Part shown: positions 27,828 to 36,338 of the stretch, piece by piece | Position numbering within the stretch: the stretch's first letter is position 1 | How the letters are laid out: the number at the start of each line of letters is the position of its first letter | Assembly (NCBI GenBank): GCA_937919655.1 | Contig: CALFPJ010000015.1 | Coordinates: 62,001 to 126,000 of the forward strand | Reading direction: 5' to 3' | Origin: an uncultured Gemmatimonadales bacterium | GTDB taxonomy: Bacteria; Gemmatimonadota; Gemmatimonadetes; Longimicrobiales; Gaopeijiaceae | Length of the DNA stretch: 64,000 bases | The notes under the pieces: model-generated | What the model saw: only the letters and a program-made list of their open reading frames with translations | Database searches by the model: none | Told to the model about the DNA's origin: nothing | Program-made: the position numbers and the translations under genes

Positions 27828-28847
27828 CTAGGTACGCTTTATGCGCTCGATGATGGCATCGACCGGTAGGTCGGCGAACAATCCCGCCTCTTGGGGCACC
27901 CTCGCCCGTACCAGCCGACGGGCCCGCGCGGCGGTTCGTCGAAAAGGATCCTTAACCCATACTCGGCGCCATGGCTCCGGCAGGGCAATGAGGCTCCCTG
28001 GTTCATGCCGTTGGAGCTTGGGGTCGTCGTCCGGGTTGAGTGCCTCCTCCACCGAATGGTGCCAGTGGTAGTGGACGCTACGGTGCTCCTCAGTTAGGTC
28101 TAGGCCGCTCCGGGTACTCAGACGAAGCTCCAGTTGAGGCAGGTCCCGATTCGGGTAGTGCCGGTAGCAGATCCTGCGACGCAAAGGACGAATGAGCCCG
28201 CCCGGGACGTACGTGTCCTCGTTCCACCGAAGGCGTGAATGCCCTCTGAACAGGCGCTCGCTATACGCGCTTACCACGTAAAAGAGGCGTCGCTCCTCGA
28301 TGGATCGGGTACGATCGGCCAAGGTCTCGCGGCCCTGCCGCCATGCCTCTGCTTCGCCCCTAGTGTAGGCAAAGGTGGCGAACGCCCCCTGCACGTGGTC
28401 CGCACCCTCTGCCTCCGCTTCCGACACAACGGATGACAGTGACTCCCGGCAGAACTCGTCCCCGTCGACGAACGACCACCACGTCCTTTCGGGGAGGCAC
28501 GGGGAGATACGTGCCCAGACGTGCCTGCGTACCCTCTCGGCCCACGTCGGAGCTGGAAGCGATGCCATGAGGACCACGTGCTCCTCATCCTTCGCGACCG
28601 CGCGGACTTCATCCACAGTCCCATCAGAGCTCGCCGTGTCCACAACGAGGATCAGGTCGTGCTGGGCCGCAGCGCTTCGGAGAACCTCTCCCACCACGTC
28701 GGCCTCGTTACGCACGACGCAGATGCCGATAAGCAAAGGAGCTCCTTCCCCAGGGCGAGCATCTGGGCCAAGCTGAGGGCCGGTCGGGCTTGCTTTCGTC
28801 TCCACGCGACTGTTTGCTCCTGGAACGACGGTTGACGATGAAGGCAC
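27828..28847 (-). CDS. Glycosyltransferase family 2
   Basis: A 339-residue GT2: LLIGICVVRNEADVVGEVLR, LVVDTASSDGTVDEV and WWSFVDGDEF as the metal site near 149, followed by ERLFRGHSRLRW typical of the family that glycosylates surface structures. GTG start at 28847. A part of its 5' end and upstream region recurs at 30990-31105. Convergent with the 27147 gene. Confidence 0.85.
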   Translation of the reverse strand: MPSSSTVVPGANSRVETKASPTGPQLGPDARPGEGAPLLIGICVVRNEADVVGEVLRSAAAQHDLILVVDTASSDGTVDEVRAVAKDEEHVVLMASLPAPTWAERVRRHVWARISPCLPERTWWSFVDGDEFCRESLSSVVSEAEAEGADHVQGAFATFAYTRGEAEAWRQGRETLADRTRSIEERRLFYVVSAYSERLFRGHSRLRWNEDTYVPGGLIRPLRRRICYRHYPNRDLPQLELRLSTRSGLDLTEEHRSVHYHWHHSVEEALNPDDDPKLQRHEPGSLIALPEPWRRVWVKDPFRRTAARARRLVRARVPQEAGLFADLPVDAIIERIKRT

Positions 28848-28900
28848 ACTATAGCGCCGCCAAGGGTTGGGAGAGAGTCGAGCCTCGGGGACCCAAGTGC
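28783..28900. repeat. Repeat copy R1 (5' end and leader of a GT2 gene)
   Basis: About 118 bases that align without gaps to 30990-31105 (R2), sharing blocks such as GTCGGGC, TCCACGCGA, CAGGCACACTA-like and GAGCCTCGGGG. R1 covers the first 22 codons of the 27828-28847 gene and its leader. Similarity fades through about 29100. The remainder of the 28848-29186 gap contains no supported gene. Confidence 0.6.
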
Positions 28901-29186
28901 CCCGTCCGCAGGACAGCCCCGAGCCTGCCTCACGTTTCGCGACGTGCCGAGGCTCGAGAGCTGCGACTTGCGGTGTTTCGGCGGGATCCCGACGTTGCCC
29001 TCAACATCCCATAGAAAGCGACACGACCCTGCCTAGAGACGCGAATCCAAGCGCCACGCCGAGTGCACCCATGAGGCGGCGACGAGAGACATCAGTTCCC
29101 TCTCCGGACTGGGCGCCTGATGCGCTGCCGGCCGTGACGAAGTGCCTATTCGGTCTGGGCCAAGCTGCAGGGGCTCCGGTGACCTT

Positions 29187-30053
29187 GTGAAGCAACTCAA
29201 CGACCTACGGCTATACTCGGACACGAACCACTGCCTAGCCCGCCTCCGTGACGGACTCGTGCCACCCACGGCAGCGCCGCCAGTGACCTTCCATGCCTAC
29301 TGGCGTGGACGTTTTGGGCCCAAGCAGGCTCTGTCGGTTCGGTCCGTGCTCGCGACCCAAGCAGGCGCCCGAGTGCACCTTCGTCTTGACGCCCAGGACG
29401 GGTTCGAGGGCCACGAGACGCTCCCCGACCTCGCCCCGCTGCTCGACAGAGTCAAAGTGAGCGTTTGCGACCCGCAGGCCGAGGTGAATGCGATGCGGCT
29501 TCCCGTCCGGATTGACGGGAACGACACACACCAGGCTGACGCCTTCCGCTTGCTTGCCTTGCACCAAGAGGGCGGCGTCTACTTCGACCTCGACGTCGTG
29601 TTCTTACGCGACCTCGGCCCACTCCGAAATCTCGGCCCGTTCTGCTACCAATGGTCAGGCGAACCGCACGCGAACAACGCTGTGCTCTATCTCGAGGCCG
29701 TGAGCAAACTCACGACACAGATCCTCAAGCGCTGCCGCAAAAAGCGGTCCTTCCGACCCTGGGAAGTCCTCCGGAAGGACGCTGGGGAGCTCCGTGATCT
29801 GCTTCTGCTCCCCTGTGCGTTCTTCGACCCGCTGTGGCTGCGCTTCGACGGCCACGACCCCGAGGCCCACGTGCCGTTCTCTCATTTCGACTCGTTCTTC
29901 AACACCAGTGAAGACGCATCGCCAGCCGCGGTCGACGAGCGGTTCTTCCCAGGCGCCTTCGCATACCACTGGCACAATCGCTGGGATGCCAAGGAGGAGG
30001 AGGGCTCCTGGTTCTCGGCCCTCCAGTCCCGCTTCGCACAGGACGAGGTGTAA
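29187..30053 (+). CDS. GT32-like capsular glycosyltransferase
   Basis: A 288-residue enzyme of the DXD-sugar-binding (Gly_transf_sug, GT32) group. FHAYWRGRFGPKQALSVRS opens the fold; HQADAFRLLALHQEGGVYFD followed by LDVVFLRD is the diagnostic motif, with DLD as metal site near 133. FAYHWHNRWD near the C-terminus is the conserved last histidine region. GTG 29187 is chosen because homologues begin close to it; an in-frame ATG at 29142 is possible. Typical partners are capsule and O-antigen loci. Confidence 0.8.
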   Translation: MKQLNDLRLYSDTNHCLARLRDGLVPPTAAPPVTFHAYWRGRFGPKQALSVRSVLATQAGARVHLRLDAQDGFEGHETLPDLAPLLDRVKVSVCDPQAEVNAMRLPVRIDGNDTHQADAFRLLALHQEGGVYFDLDVVFLRDLGPLRNLGPFCYQWSGEPHANNAVLYLEAVSKLTTQILKRCRKKRSFRPWEVLRKDAGELRDLLLLPCAFFDPLWLRFDGHDPEAHVPFSHFDSFFNTSEDASPAAVDERFFPGAFAYHWHNRWDAKEEEGSWFSALQSRFAQDEV

Positions 30054-30070
30054 AGGAACCGACTCAGCAC

Positions 30071-30794
30071 CTAATACTGCTGCCCACCCGCGTGCCCGTC
30101 GTCGTAGTAAAAACAGGGCTCGGGTACGTAGACACAATCGGTGTAAGCGAGCGCCCGGAGCCAATAGTCGTAGTCGACCCCCCTCCGAAGGGGCCTGAAC
30201 TCGCCTGCACGTGAAATGACGGACCTGCTCAAGACGACGCTGGAACACACGGCACTGTTGTGCACCTCAAGGAAGCGACGTGACCACACCTTAGGAAATC
30301 CGCGCTCCATACGCCACGACCACTTCCTGCGGTGGATGCCTCGAATCGCCTTAATAAAGTACTCGGCATTGTAGCGGGGGTAGGCACGGCTCGGATCGTA
30401 GGGCCCCCAACCAATATACCCATCAGTACAACTCATTTCGCACCCGCTCCGCTCCATCTCATCGAGCTGTAGCTCAATCTTTTTCGGCAGCCACACGTCA
30501 TCATCATCTAGGAACGCCACGAAGCTGCCCGATGCAACGCGGAGACCGGAGTTGCGCGAAATACTGCCCGGAGTCGCATATCCGAGTCGGACGCGCGAAT
30601 TCTCTTCGAGCTGGATGAACCGCACGCCGTCGCCAAGATCTGCCCCATGGTACTCAGGGTCGGAAGACCCATTGTCGACCACGATGAGTTCGATGTTCGG
30701 ATAGGCCTGAGCTATCACGCTGGCGGCGGCTCTTTGAAGCGCCTCAAAGCGGTTGTACGTAGGGATTGACCGACACCACCGGGCCGTCGCTCAC
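30071..30794 (-). pseudogene. GT2 glycosyltransferase with N-terminal frameshift
   Basis: Reading back from 30794, GTG with a GGGAGA ribosome site encodes VSDGPVVSV; after 30768 the frame shifts and continues as IPTYNRFEALQRAAASVIAQ, IELIVVDNGSSD, and LDDDDVWLPKKI to the stop at 30071. The join falls exactly inside the first beta strand (VSV-IPTYNR), so one extra or two missing bases explain it. Without repair only a truncated enzyme starting near 30718 could be made, lacking the donor-binding strand. Confidence 0.65.
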
Positions 30795-30817
30795 ACGCTC
30801 TCCCGCTCATCGTTCGC

Positions 30818-30973
30818 CAGCACTACGCACGCAGGACGGTCGACGAGGCCCGTGGGCTCGGCGCGTTGGGCCCCACCCGCGAGCGCACCACGAACCATCA
30901 CGGCTTGGGTCGCGAGGTGGACCTCACCCACGGGACCTTCAGCAAGTCCCTCGCCAGCGTGGGTGACGACTGA
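30818..30973 (+). pseudogene. Fragment of a serine palmitoyltransferase-like gene
   Basis: Fifty-one codons then TGA: QHYARRTVDEARGLGALGP, then HHGLGREVDLTHGTFSKSLA SVGDD split around the conserved core. It aligns with codons of the intact gene at about 32004-32151 and keeps the PLP-lysine motif TFSKSLASVG. DNA identity is high in the second half. No start or C-terminus is present, so it is a partial duplicate. Confidence 0.75.
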
Positions 30974-30989
30974 GACAACCTGCATCCCG

Positions 30990-31105
30990 GTCGGGCCTGC
31001 CGTCGTTTCCACGCGAGTAGTTTCTCCTGAATCGATTGTTGAGGATCCAGGCACACTACCGCGCGGCCGCGGATTGGGGGAGGGCCGAGCCTCGGGGCCC
31101 AAGCA
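30990..31105. repeat. Repeat copy R2 (remnant of GT2 5' end)
   Basis: Gapless but diverged counterpart of 28783-28900. Its minus-strand translation (GSSTIDSGETTRVETTAGPTG) parallels the N-terminus of the 27828-28847 enzyme (SSSTVVPGANSRVETKASPTG). It lies next to the serine palmitoyltransferase fragment, so this 600-base interval is a patchwork of partial duplications. The stretch 31106-31388 has no gene and should hold the promoter of the next operon. Confidence 0.6.
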
Positions 31106-31388
31106 TCTGGCGCGGATCAGTCTACATCCAATAGCCACCGGCGCGCCCAGCTCCCAGTTGACGTTCCTACGATCCAAGCGCCCTGCCGTCTCGTGTCCTG
31201 AGTCAGAAGTTCGTTCAGCACCGAGAGTGGCGATGCGCCGTCGCGAGGGGGGTTCGTCCCTATCTGAGCTAAGCGAGGAGTGGGCGACGAGTGCTCGAGT
31301 ATCGACGGCATCGCCCGCGCCAGTTGCACGGCCCTGCCCCCCCCGGCTAGCCTTGGCCTCTAATGACAGACGCCAGAAGGGAGACCGC

Positions 31389-32591
31389 TTGAGCCGCGAC
31401 GTGTGGGACAAAGTCCGAGAGTTCCGCGCCGCCGATGAGGCTCGCGCTCAAGGGCTGTATCCCTACTTCCGAGCCTTCGAGCGCAACGACGGCCCCGAGG
31501 CGGTAGTGGACGGGCGCCAAGTGATCATGTTCGGGTCGAACAACTACTTGGGCCTGACCACCCACCCCAAGGTCCGGGAAGCCGCCAGCGACGCGATCCG
31601 TAGCCTGGGCACCAGCATGACGGGCTCCCGGTTCGTGAACGGCACTACACAGCTCCACCACGACTTGGAGGAGCGCCTCGCAGACTTCTACGGTCGCGAG
31701 GCGGCCCTGGTATTCACCACGGGATACCAGGTCAACCTGGCGGTCTGCTCCGCCCTTTTGCGCGACGGAGACGTCGCCTTGATCGATCGGGGTGTGCATG
31801 CGTCGACCTACGACGGGGTGCGCCTCGCCATGGCGCACGGGGCACGCATGGTGCGCTTCGGCCACAACTCCGCCGAATCGTTGGATATGCACCTCTCCAG
31901 ACTGGAAGAGGGTGACGAAGGCGCCCTGGTCATCATCGATGGCGTATTCAGTGCGGAAGGGGAAATCGCCAAACTCGACGAACTTCTGTCCATTGTGCGT
32001 CAGCACGGCGCACGCATCATGGTCGACGACGCCCATGGGCTGGGTATGGTGGGCCCTGCGGGCAAGGGCACGGCACACCACCACGGCTTGGGTGCCGAGG
32101 TGGACCTCATCGGAGGGACCTTCAGCAAGTCGCTTGCCAGCGTGGGTGGATACTTAGTTGGGGAGCGGGCGGTCATCGATTACATCCGACACCATGCGGC
32201 GTCCTTCATGTTCGCGGCGAGCGGAGCCCCGTCCACGGTGGCGGCGGCGATGGCGGCGTTGGAGGTCATGCAAGAGGAAGGCTGGAGGGTGGACAGCCTG
32301 CGGGAGAACGCCGACTACATGATCCGCGAGCTGGTATCGCTGGGCTTCGAGGTCGGCCCGACCCAGACCGCGATCGTCCCCATTTACATCCGCGATGACG
32401 CGCGAACGCTGGCCGTGTGGCGGGAGCTCTTCGAGGAACACGCCATCTACACCAACCCCTTCGTGTCCTTCAGCGTGAGCCCTGGTCATTCGTTGATCCG
32501 CACCAGCTACATGGCGACCCATGAGCGTGCGCACCTGGATCGTGGACTCGAGGCGCTCGCCATCGTGGGTAAAAAGTACGGCCTTATCTGA
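31389..32591 (+). CDS. spt: Serine palmitoyltransferase-like alpha-oxoamine synthase
   Basis: A 400-residue PLP enzyme that should condense serine with an acyl thioester to 3-ketosphinganine, the first step of sphingolipid synthesis. FGSNNYLGLTTHPKV, the substrate loop GTSMTGSRFVNGTTQLHHDL, VDDAHGLGMVG and the Schiff-base lysine K247 in GGTFSKSLASVGG are all present. The start is TTG 31389, placed after AAGGGAGA; longer frames run into repeat debris. Alternatives are KBL or BioF, but the ACP, CerR-like and N-acyltransferase neighbours favour SPT. It overlaps the next gene by one base (TGATG). Confidence 0.82.
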   Translation: MSRDVWDKVREFRAADEARAQGLYPYFRAFERNDGPEAVVDGRQVIMFGSNNYLGLTTHPKVREAASDAIRSLGTSMTGSRFVNGTTQLHHDLEERLADFYGREAALVFTTGYQVNLAVCSALLRDGDVALIDRGVHASTYDGVRLAMAHGARMVRFGHNSAESLDMHLSRLEEGDEGALVIIDGVFSAEGEIAKLDELLSIVRQHGARIMVDDAHGLGMVGPAGKGTAHHHGLGAEVDLIGGTFSKSLASVGGYLVGERAVIDYIRHHAASFMFAASGAPSTVAAAMAALEVMQEEGWRVDSLRENADYMIRELVSLGFEVGPTQTAIVPIYIRDDARTLAVWRELFEEHAIYTNPFVSFSVSPGHSLIRTSYMATHERAHLDRGLEALAIVGKKYGLI

Positions 32592-33583
32592 TGCGTGGTC
32601 CGGTCCTACTCACAGGTGGCTCCGGCTTCCTGGGGTCGCATATCGCCGACCGACTGTCCGCAGCAGGCGTTGAAGTTCGCGCGTTGGTGAGGCGCACCAG
32701 TGACACCAGACACCTATCCTCGTTGCCCGGTATCAAACTCGTGCAGGGCTCATTAGACGATCCGACGTCCCTGACGGAAGCCACCCGGGGCGTCCGGGGC
32801 ATCATCCACGCGGCGGGCCTGATCAAGGCGATGCGCTCTCAGGACTTTGCGCGTGTGAACACGCGGGGCACGGCGAACCTGTTGGCGGCGGCCCGCGCCG
32901 CTTGTCCAAACCTGGATCGGTTCGTCCACGTCTCCTCACTGGCAGCGATGGGTCCGAGCAAGGATGGGCGCCCGCGTCCGGAAGGGTCACCCCCAGCGCC
33001 CGTGACTGCGTACGGACGCAGCAAATTGACGGCGGAGGAGCGGGTGAGGGCGGCGTCAGGCGACATAGCGACGGTGGTGGTCCGCCCACCCGTGGTGCAC
33101 GGCCCACGGGACCGGGAGACCTTGGCCTTCTTCCTGGCCGTGAAGCTGGGCGTCCTTCCCCTCACGGGGTCCCCCGGCTCGGTGTTGAGCATGGTCTATG
33201 CGCCCGATTGCGCCGACGTGTGTGTGCGTGCGCTCGAGGCCGATGTCGCCAGCGGCTCGGCGTTCGACGTGGAGGATGGGGTCCCCGAAACACTCGAGAC
33301 CATTATCGGCCATATCGAGGCGGCCATGGGGACCCGGGTACGGCTGCGCGTGCCAATTCCTGCCAGCGCTCTGAAGCTGGCCGCGGGAGTCACGGAGCTA
33401 TTCGGCTGGGCGACCAATCGGCCGGTCATGTTGACCAGGGACAAGGTCCATGAGTTACGGGCACCCCACTGGGTCAATGATGGCACGGCGGCCCGTGCAG
33501 CCCTGGGTTGGACGCCCCGGGTGACCTTCGCGGAAGGCGCCTCCCTGTCGGTGGCCTGGTACCGCGAGGCTGGCTGGCTTTAA
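32591..33583 (+). CDS. Extended SDR, CerR-like ceramide/ketosphinganine reductase
   Basis: A 330-residue NAD(P)-dependent extended short-chain dehydrogenase. LLTGGSGFLGSHIADRL binds the dinucleotide; VSSLAAMG gives the catalytic serine and AYGRSK the Tyr-Lys pair near 141-145. In Caulobacter an epimerase-type protein (CerR) next to spt reduces the keto group of the acylated base; coupling to spt here by a one-base overlap supports the same role. Other sugar or steroid SDRs look similar, so function rests on context. Confidence 0.72.
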   Translation: MRGPVLLTGGSGFLGSHIADRLSAAGVEVRALVRRTSDTRHLSSLPGIKLVQGSLDDPTSLTEATRGVRGIIHAAGLIKAMRSQDFARVNTRGTANLLAAARAACPNLDRFVHVSSLAAMGPSKDGRPRPEGSPPAPVTAYGRSKLTAEERVRAASGDIATVVVRPPVVHGPRDRETLAFFLAVKLGVLPLTGSPGSVLSMVYAPDCADVCVRALEADVASGSAFDVEDGVPETLETIIGHIEAAMGTRVRLRVPIPASALKLAAGVTELFGWATNRPVMLTRDKVHELRAPHWVNDGTAARAALGWTPRVTFAEGASLSVAWYREAGWL

Positions 33584-33669
33584 CGGAAAGGGTGACGCGG
33601 CGTTTGGACATAGCGACATTAGTGAGTGTCCCACCCGCAGGTTGATCCCGTCCCAGCAAAGGGTCCGAT

Positions 33670-33909
33670 TTGAAGTCGTACGAATACCTGTGCCGTATCC
33701 TGGTCTCCGAGTTCGGCGCGAGGCCGGACGCGATCACGCCAGAGTCCACACCCGCTTCGGTCGGCCTCGACTCTCTGTCGACGGCCGAGTTGATCCGTGA
33801 GATGGAGGAGGAATTCGGCATCGTGATTCCAAACGAGCAGGCCAACTTCGCGACGCTGGGCGAGGCGGCAGCCATCGTCGACACGTTGATCGAAGCCGAA
33901 GGCATCTGA
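33670..33909 (+). CDS. Acyl carrier protein 1
   Basis: A 79-residue acidic four-helix carrier. The phosphopantetheine serine is Ser35 in VGLDSLSTAELIREMEEEFG. TTG start after an AAAGGG ribosome site. Dedicated ACPs accompany spt in known bacterial sphingolipid loci and deliver the acyl chain to SPT. It lies 8 bases before a KAS II gene, so acyl extension on this ACP is likely. Confidence 0.9.
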   Translation: MKSYEYLCRILVSEFGARPDAITPESTPASVGLDSLSTAELIREMEEEFGIVIPNEQANFATLGEAAAIVDTLIEAEGI

Positions 33910-33917
33910 GGCCCGAG

Positions 33918-35153
33918 GTGGCTCACCGTAGGGTGTTCGTCACGGGGATGGGCCTGGTGTCGCCCCTGGGGAACGACGTGGGCGCGGCCTTCGACCGCCT
34001 TTACCTGGGCGAGTCGGCGGTACGCAGGGTCTCCTCCGGTTCAGGCATGCCGGGAGGTGACGCCATCGTGGCCCCCGCCGACTTTGTGATGGGGGACTCG
34101 GTCCCGCGAATGCAGTCGCGCCTCATGGCCCGCGCCGCCCAGATGGCGGTACTCGCGGCGGGCTCGGCGCTCAGGTCCGCCGAACTGGATCCGGGCGACG
34201 CCTGGGCGAAGGAATCCGGAATCTACCTGGGCTCGGGCCTTGGGGGCTCGGAGGTCTTGGAGAACCACTACCGACGGTACTTCGCCACCCCTACCCTGCG
34301 ATCTCGGGCAGCTACCACGGCCATGATCATGGCCAACGGTCCGGCGTCTCACATCTCCATGCAGTTCGGCCTCAACGGGCCCTCGCTGTCGTACTCGGTC
34401 GCGTGTGTTTCTTCGGCGGTGGCGGTGGGAGAAGCGTTCCGGGCAATCCGCGACGGGTACCTCCACACAGCTGTGACCGGCGGCGCCGAAGCGCAGCTGA
34501 ACGAAGGCACCCTCGGCGCATGGATACCGCTGGGCGCCTTGGCGTCCGAACACCCTGACGGCCCCGAAGCGTCCAGCCGTCCCTTCGACGCGGAGCGCTC
34601 CGGGCTGGTCCTGGGTGAGGGCGCGGCGGTCCTCATCCTGGAGAGCGAGGAGTCTCTGACTGCCCGTGGGGGCACGGCGTGCGCGGAGATCGTGGGTTAC
34701 GGGGTATCCAGCGACGCCCACAACCTCACTGAGCCTCTGGAAGAGGGTCAGGTGTCGGCTATGCGGCGGGCGCTGGCCGACGCCGGCGTGGAGCCTGGGG
34801 CAATCGGGTACGTGAACGCCCACGCCACTGGCACCCCTGCAGGTGACAGAGTGGAGTGGCAGGCCATCGAGACCACGTTCGGCGACCATGCGAGGGCGAT
34901 GCCGGTAAGCTCCTCCAAGGGCGCCCACGGGCACCTCGTGGGCGCGACCAGCGCCATGGAGGCCATCTGGACCGCCCTCGCCCTTCAAACCGGGCGGATC
35001 CCACCCACGGCCAATCTCACGAAGCCCGACCCGGAATGCGCCTTGGATTGTGTGCCTCTGGTGGGCCGGCAAGTCGAGGGTCTGCGCTACGCTCTCTCGA
35101 ACTCGTTCGCTTTCGGCGGAACGAACGCGGCACTGGTGCTCGCAAGGGCCTAG
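33918..35153 (+). CDS. Beta-ketoacyl-ACP synthase II (FabF-like) 1
   Basis: A 411-residue condensing enzyme. The catalytic triad is complete: Cys163 in SYSVACVSSAVAVG, His302 in NAHATGTPAGD, His339 in SSKGAHGHLVGATSAMEA, and the C-terminal NSFAFGGTNAAL. It is therefore an active KAS rather than a chain-length factor. GTG start. About 60% similar by eye to the second KAS on the opposite strand. Probably elongates ACP-bound chains for sphingoid base or its N-acyl chain. Confidence 0.88.
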   Translation: MAHRRVFVTGMGLVSPLGNDVGAAFDRLYLGESAVRRVSSGSGMPGGDAIVAPADFVMGDSVPRMQSRLMARAAQMAVLAAGSALRSAELDPGDAWAKESGIYLGSGLGGSEVLENHYRRYFATPTLRSRAATTAMIMANGPASHISMQFGLNGPSLSYSVACVSSAVAVGEAFRAIRDGYLHTAVTGGAEAQLNEGTLGAWIPLGALASEHPDGPEASSRPFDAERSGLVLGEGAAVLILESEESLTARGGTACAEIVGYGVSSDAHNLTEPLEEGQVSAMRRALADAGVEPGAIGYVNAHATGTPAGDRVEWQAIETTFGDHARAMPVSSSKGAHGHLVGATSAMEAIWTALALQTGRIPPTANLTKPDPECALDCVPLVGRQVEGLRYALSNSFAFGGTNAALVLARA

Positions 35154-35171
35154 GGTCGGAGATGCCCGACG

Positions 35172-36296
35172 CTAGATCGCTTTCTGGTACACGCGCCACA
35201 CGCGGTACGGATCGCCGCCCATGCGCTGGAAGACGAGATTTAGGTCGTCGTTGTCCTCCAGAATCCAGGAGGCTTCGACGTCTTCCACGCCGAATTCCGC
35301 CGCCTTGCGACAGGCTTCGTTCAAGAGCAGGGGCAGGAGGCCAAATTTCCGATACTTGGGGAGAACTCCAGCCAGCATGACGCGCGCCCATGGCGTGTGT
35401 CGTCGGGCCCTCAACAGCCGGAGCCAGTTGAAAGGAAGGAGTCGACCGCTTCGGTCCTTCGCCATGGCTCGGTTGTAGTCCGGAAGAAAGAGGCCGAAGC
35501 CTACGATGTCCTCCCCGGCCCGGACCACGAGTGTGCCCTCCGGCACCATGAGTGGTTTCATCTCGTTGGCGATGAAGCGCCACTCCTCTGCGGTGAGCGG
35601 GACAAAGCCCCACTGATTGCTCCAGCACTCTGAGTAAATCTCCCAACAACGGTGCATAACCTCGTCAAATTCGGAGAAATCCATAGGGCCGAACGTCAGG
35701 TCGAGTTTGTTGCAGGCGCGTTCGGCCAGTTGGGAGAAGCGTTGCATCGGTCCGGCCCTGAGTGCGTCCATAGACAGGTGCCATCCGAACAGATCGGCAG
35801 CTTTACTGTATCCTGCTCCGCCGAACAGATCGGGGTAGTAGGGGGGATTCCACGGCGTAAGGAACGTCTGCGTGTGCTCGAAACCCTTGATGAGGGTCCC
35901 ACCCTCGTAGTGAGTGGACGGGTTGAGCGGGCCGGTCACGGTTGCGTTGCCCTTCTCCTTGAGCCAAGCCTCTGCCGAAGAAAGGAGCATGCTGGCCACT
36001 TCCTGGTCGTCCACGCACTCGAAAAAGCCCATGAAGCCTGGGTCCTTGCCCGCATCGGCCGCCCACCCGTTTTGAATCGCCGCGACCCTTCCAACGACCC
36101 GTCCCCTATCCTCGGCCACGAACAAAGCCCGTTCTGCGTTCTGAAAGAACGGGCTCTTCTTGGGGTCGAGGATTGTGCTGACGCTCATACGCAGCGTGGG
36201 CACCCATTGGGGCCAAGCCGCACTGTCGAGGATCACCCAAGGGGCGGCCACGAAGCGGCGCAACCCGGACGAGCCGGACAGTTGATGGATCCTCAC
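35172..36296 (-). CDS. YghO/bCerS-like GNAT-fold N-acyltransferase
   Basis: A 374-residue cytosolic protein of the family containing E. coli YghO and the bacterial ceramide synthase of Caulobacter. GFFECVDDQEVASMLLSSAE, VTGPLNPSTHYEGGTLIKGF, PWNPPYYPDLFGGAGYSKA and the acyl-CoA-type loop GVLPKYRKFGLLPLL appear in family order. Such an enzyme would N-acylate the 3-keto base made by SPT. GTG start at 36296. It ends 19 bases from the convergent KAS gene. The assignment is a family call from motif memory, supported by the locus. Confidence 0.7.
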   Translation of the reverse strand: MRIHQLSGSSGLRRFVAAPWVILDSAAWPQWVPTLRMSVSTILDPKKSPFFQNAERALFVAEDRGRVVGRVAAIQNGWAADAGKDPGFMGFFECVDDQEVASMLLSSAEAWLKEKGNATVTGPLNPSTHYEGGTLIKGFEHTQTFLTPWNPPYYPDLFGGAGYSKAADLFGWHLSMDALRAGPMQRFSQLAERACNKLDLTFGPMDFSEFDEVMHRCWEIYSECWSNQWGFVPLTAEEWRFIANEMKPLMVPEGTLVVRAGEDIVGFGLFLPDYNRAMAKDRSGRLLPFNWLRLLRARRHTPWARVMLAGVLPKYRKFGLLPLLLNEACRKAAEFGVEDVEASWILEDNDDLNLVFQRMGGDPYRVWRVYQKAI

Positions 36297-36338
36297 TCGG
36301 CCACAACGCTCAAGGCGTGCTCCATTTGCTGTTGCTCC

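Noticed and set aside
29001..29195. Minus-strand ORF ending RRRLMGALGVALGFASLG, resembling a twin-arginine or sorting signal
   Set aside because: No following protein domain, no ribosome site, and it overlaps the start of the GT32-like gene.
30753..31388. Long N-terminal extension of the SPT-like gene
   Set aside because: The open frame upstream of 31389 passes through repeat debris and an SPT fragment in a different frame; composition is unnatural and there is no ribosome site.
34041..35072. A 343-codon minus-strand ORF
   Set aside because: Shadow of the KAS1 gene in a high-GC region; the plus strand encodes a complete KAS with catalytic residues.
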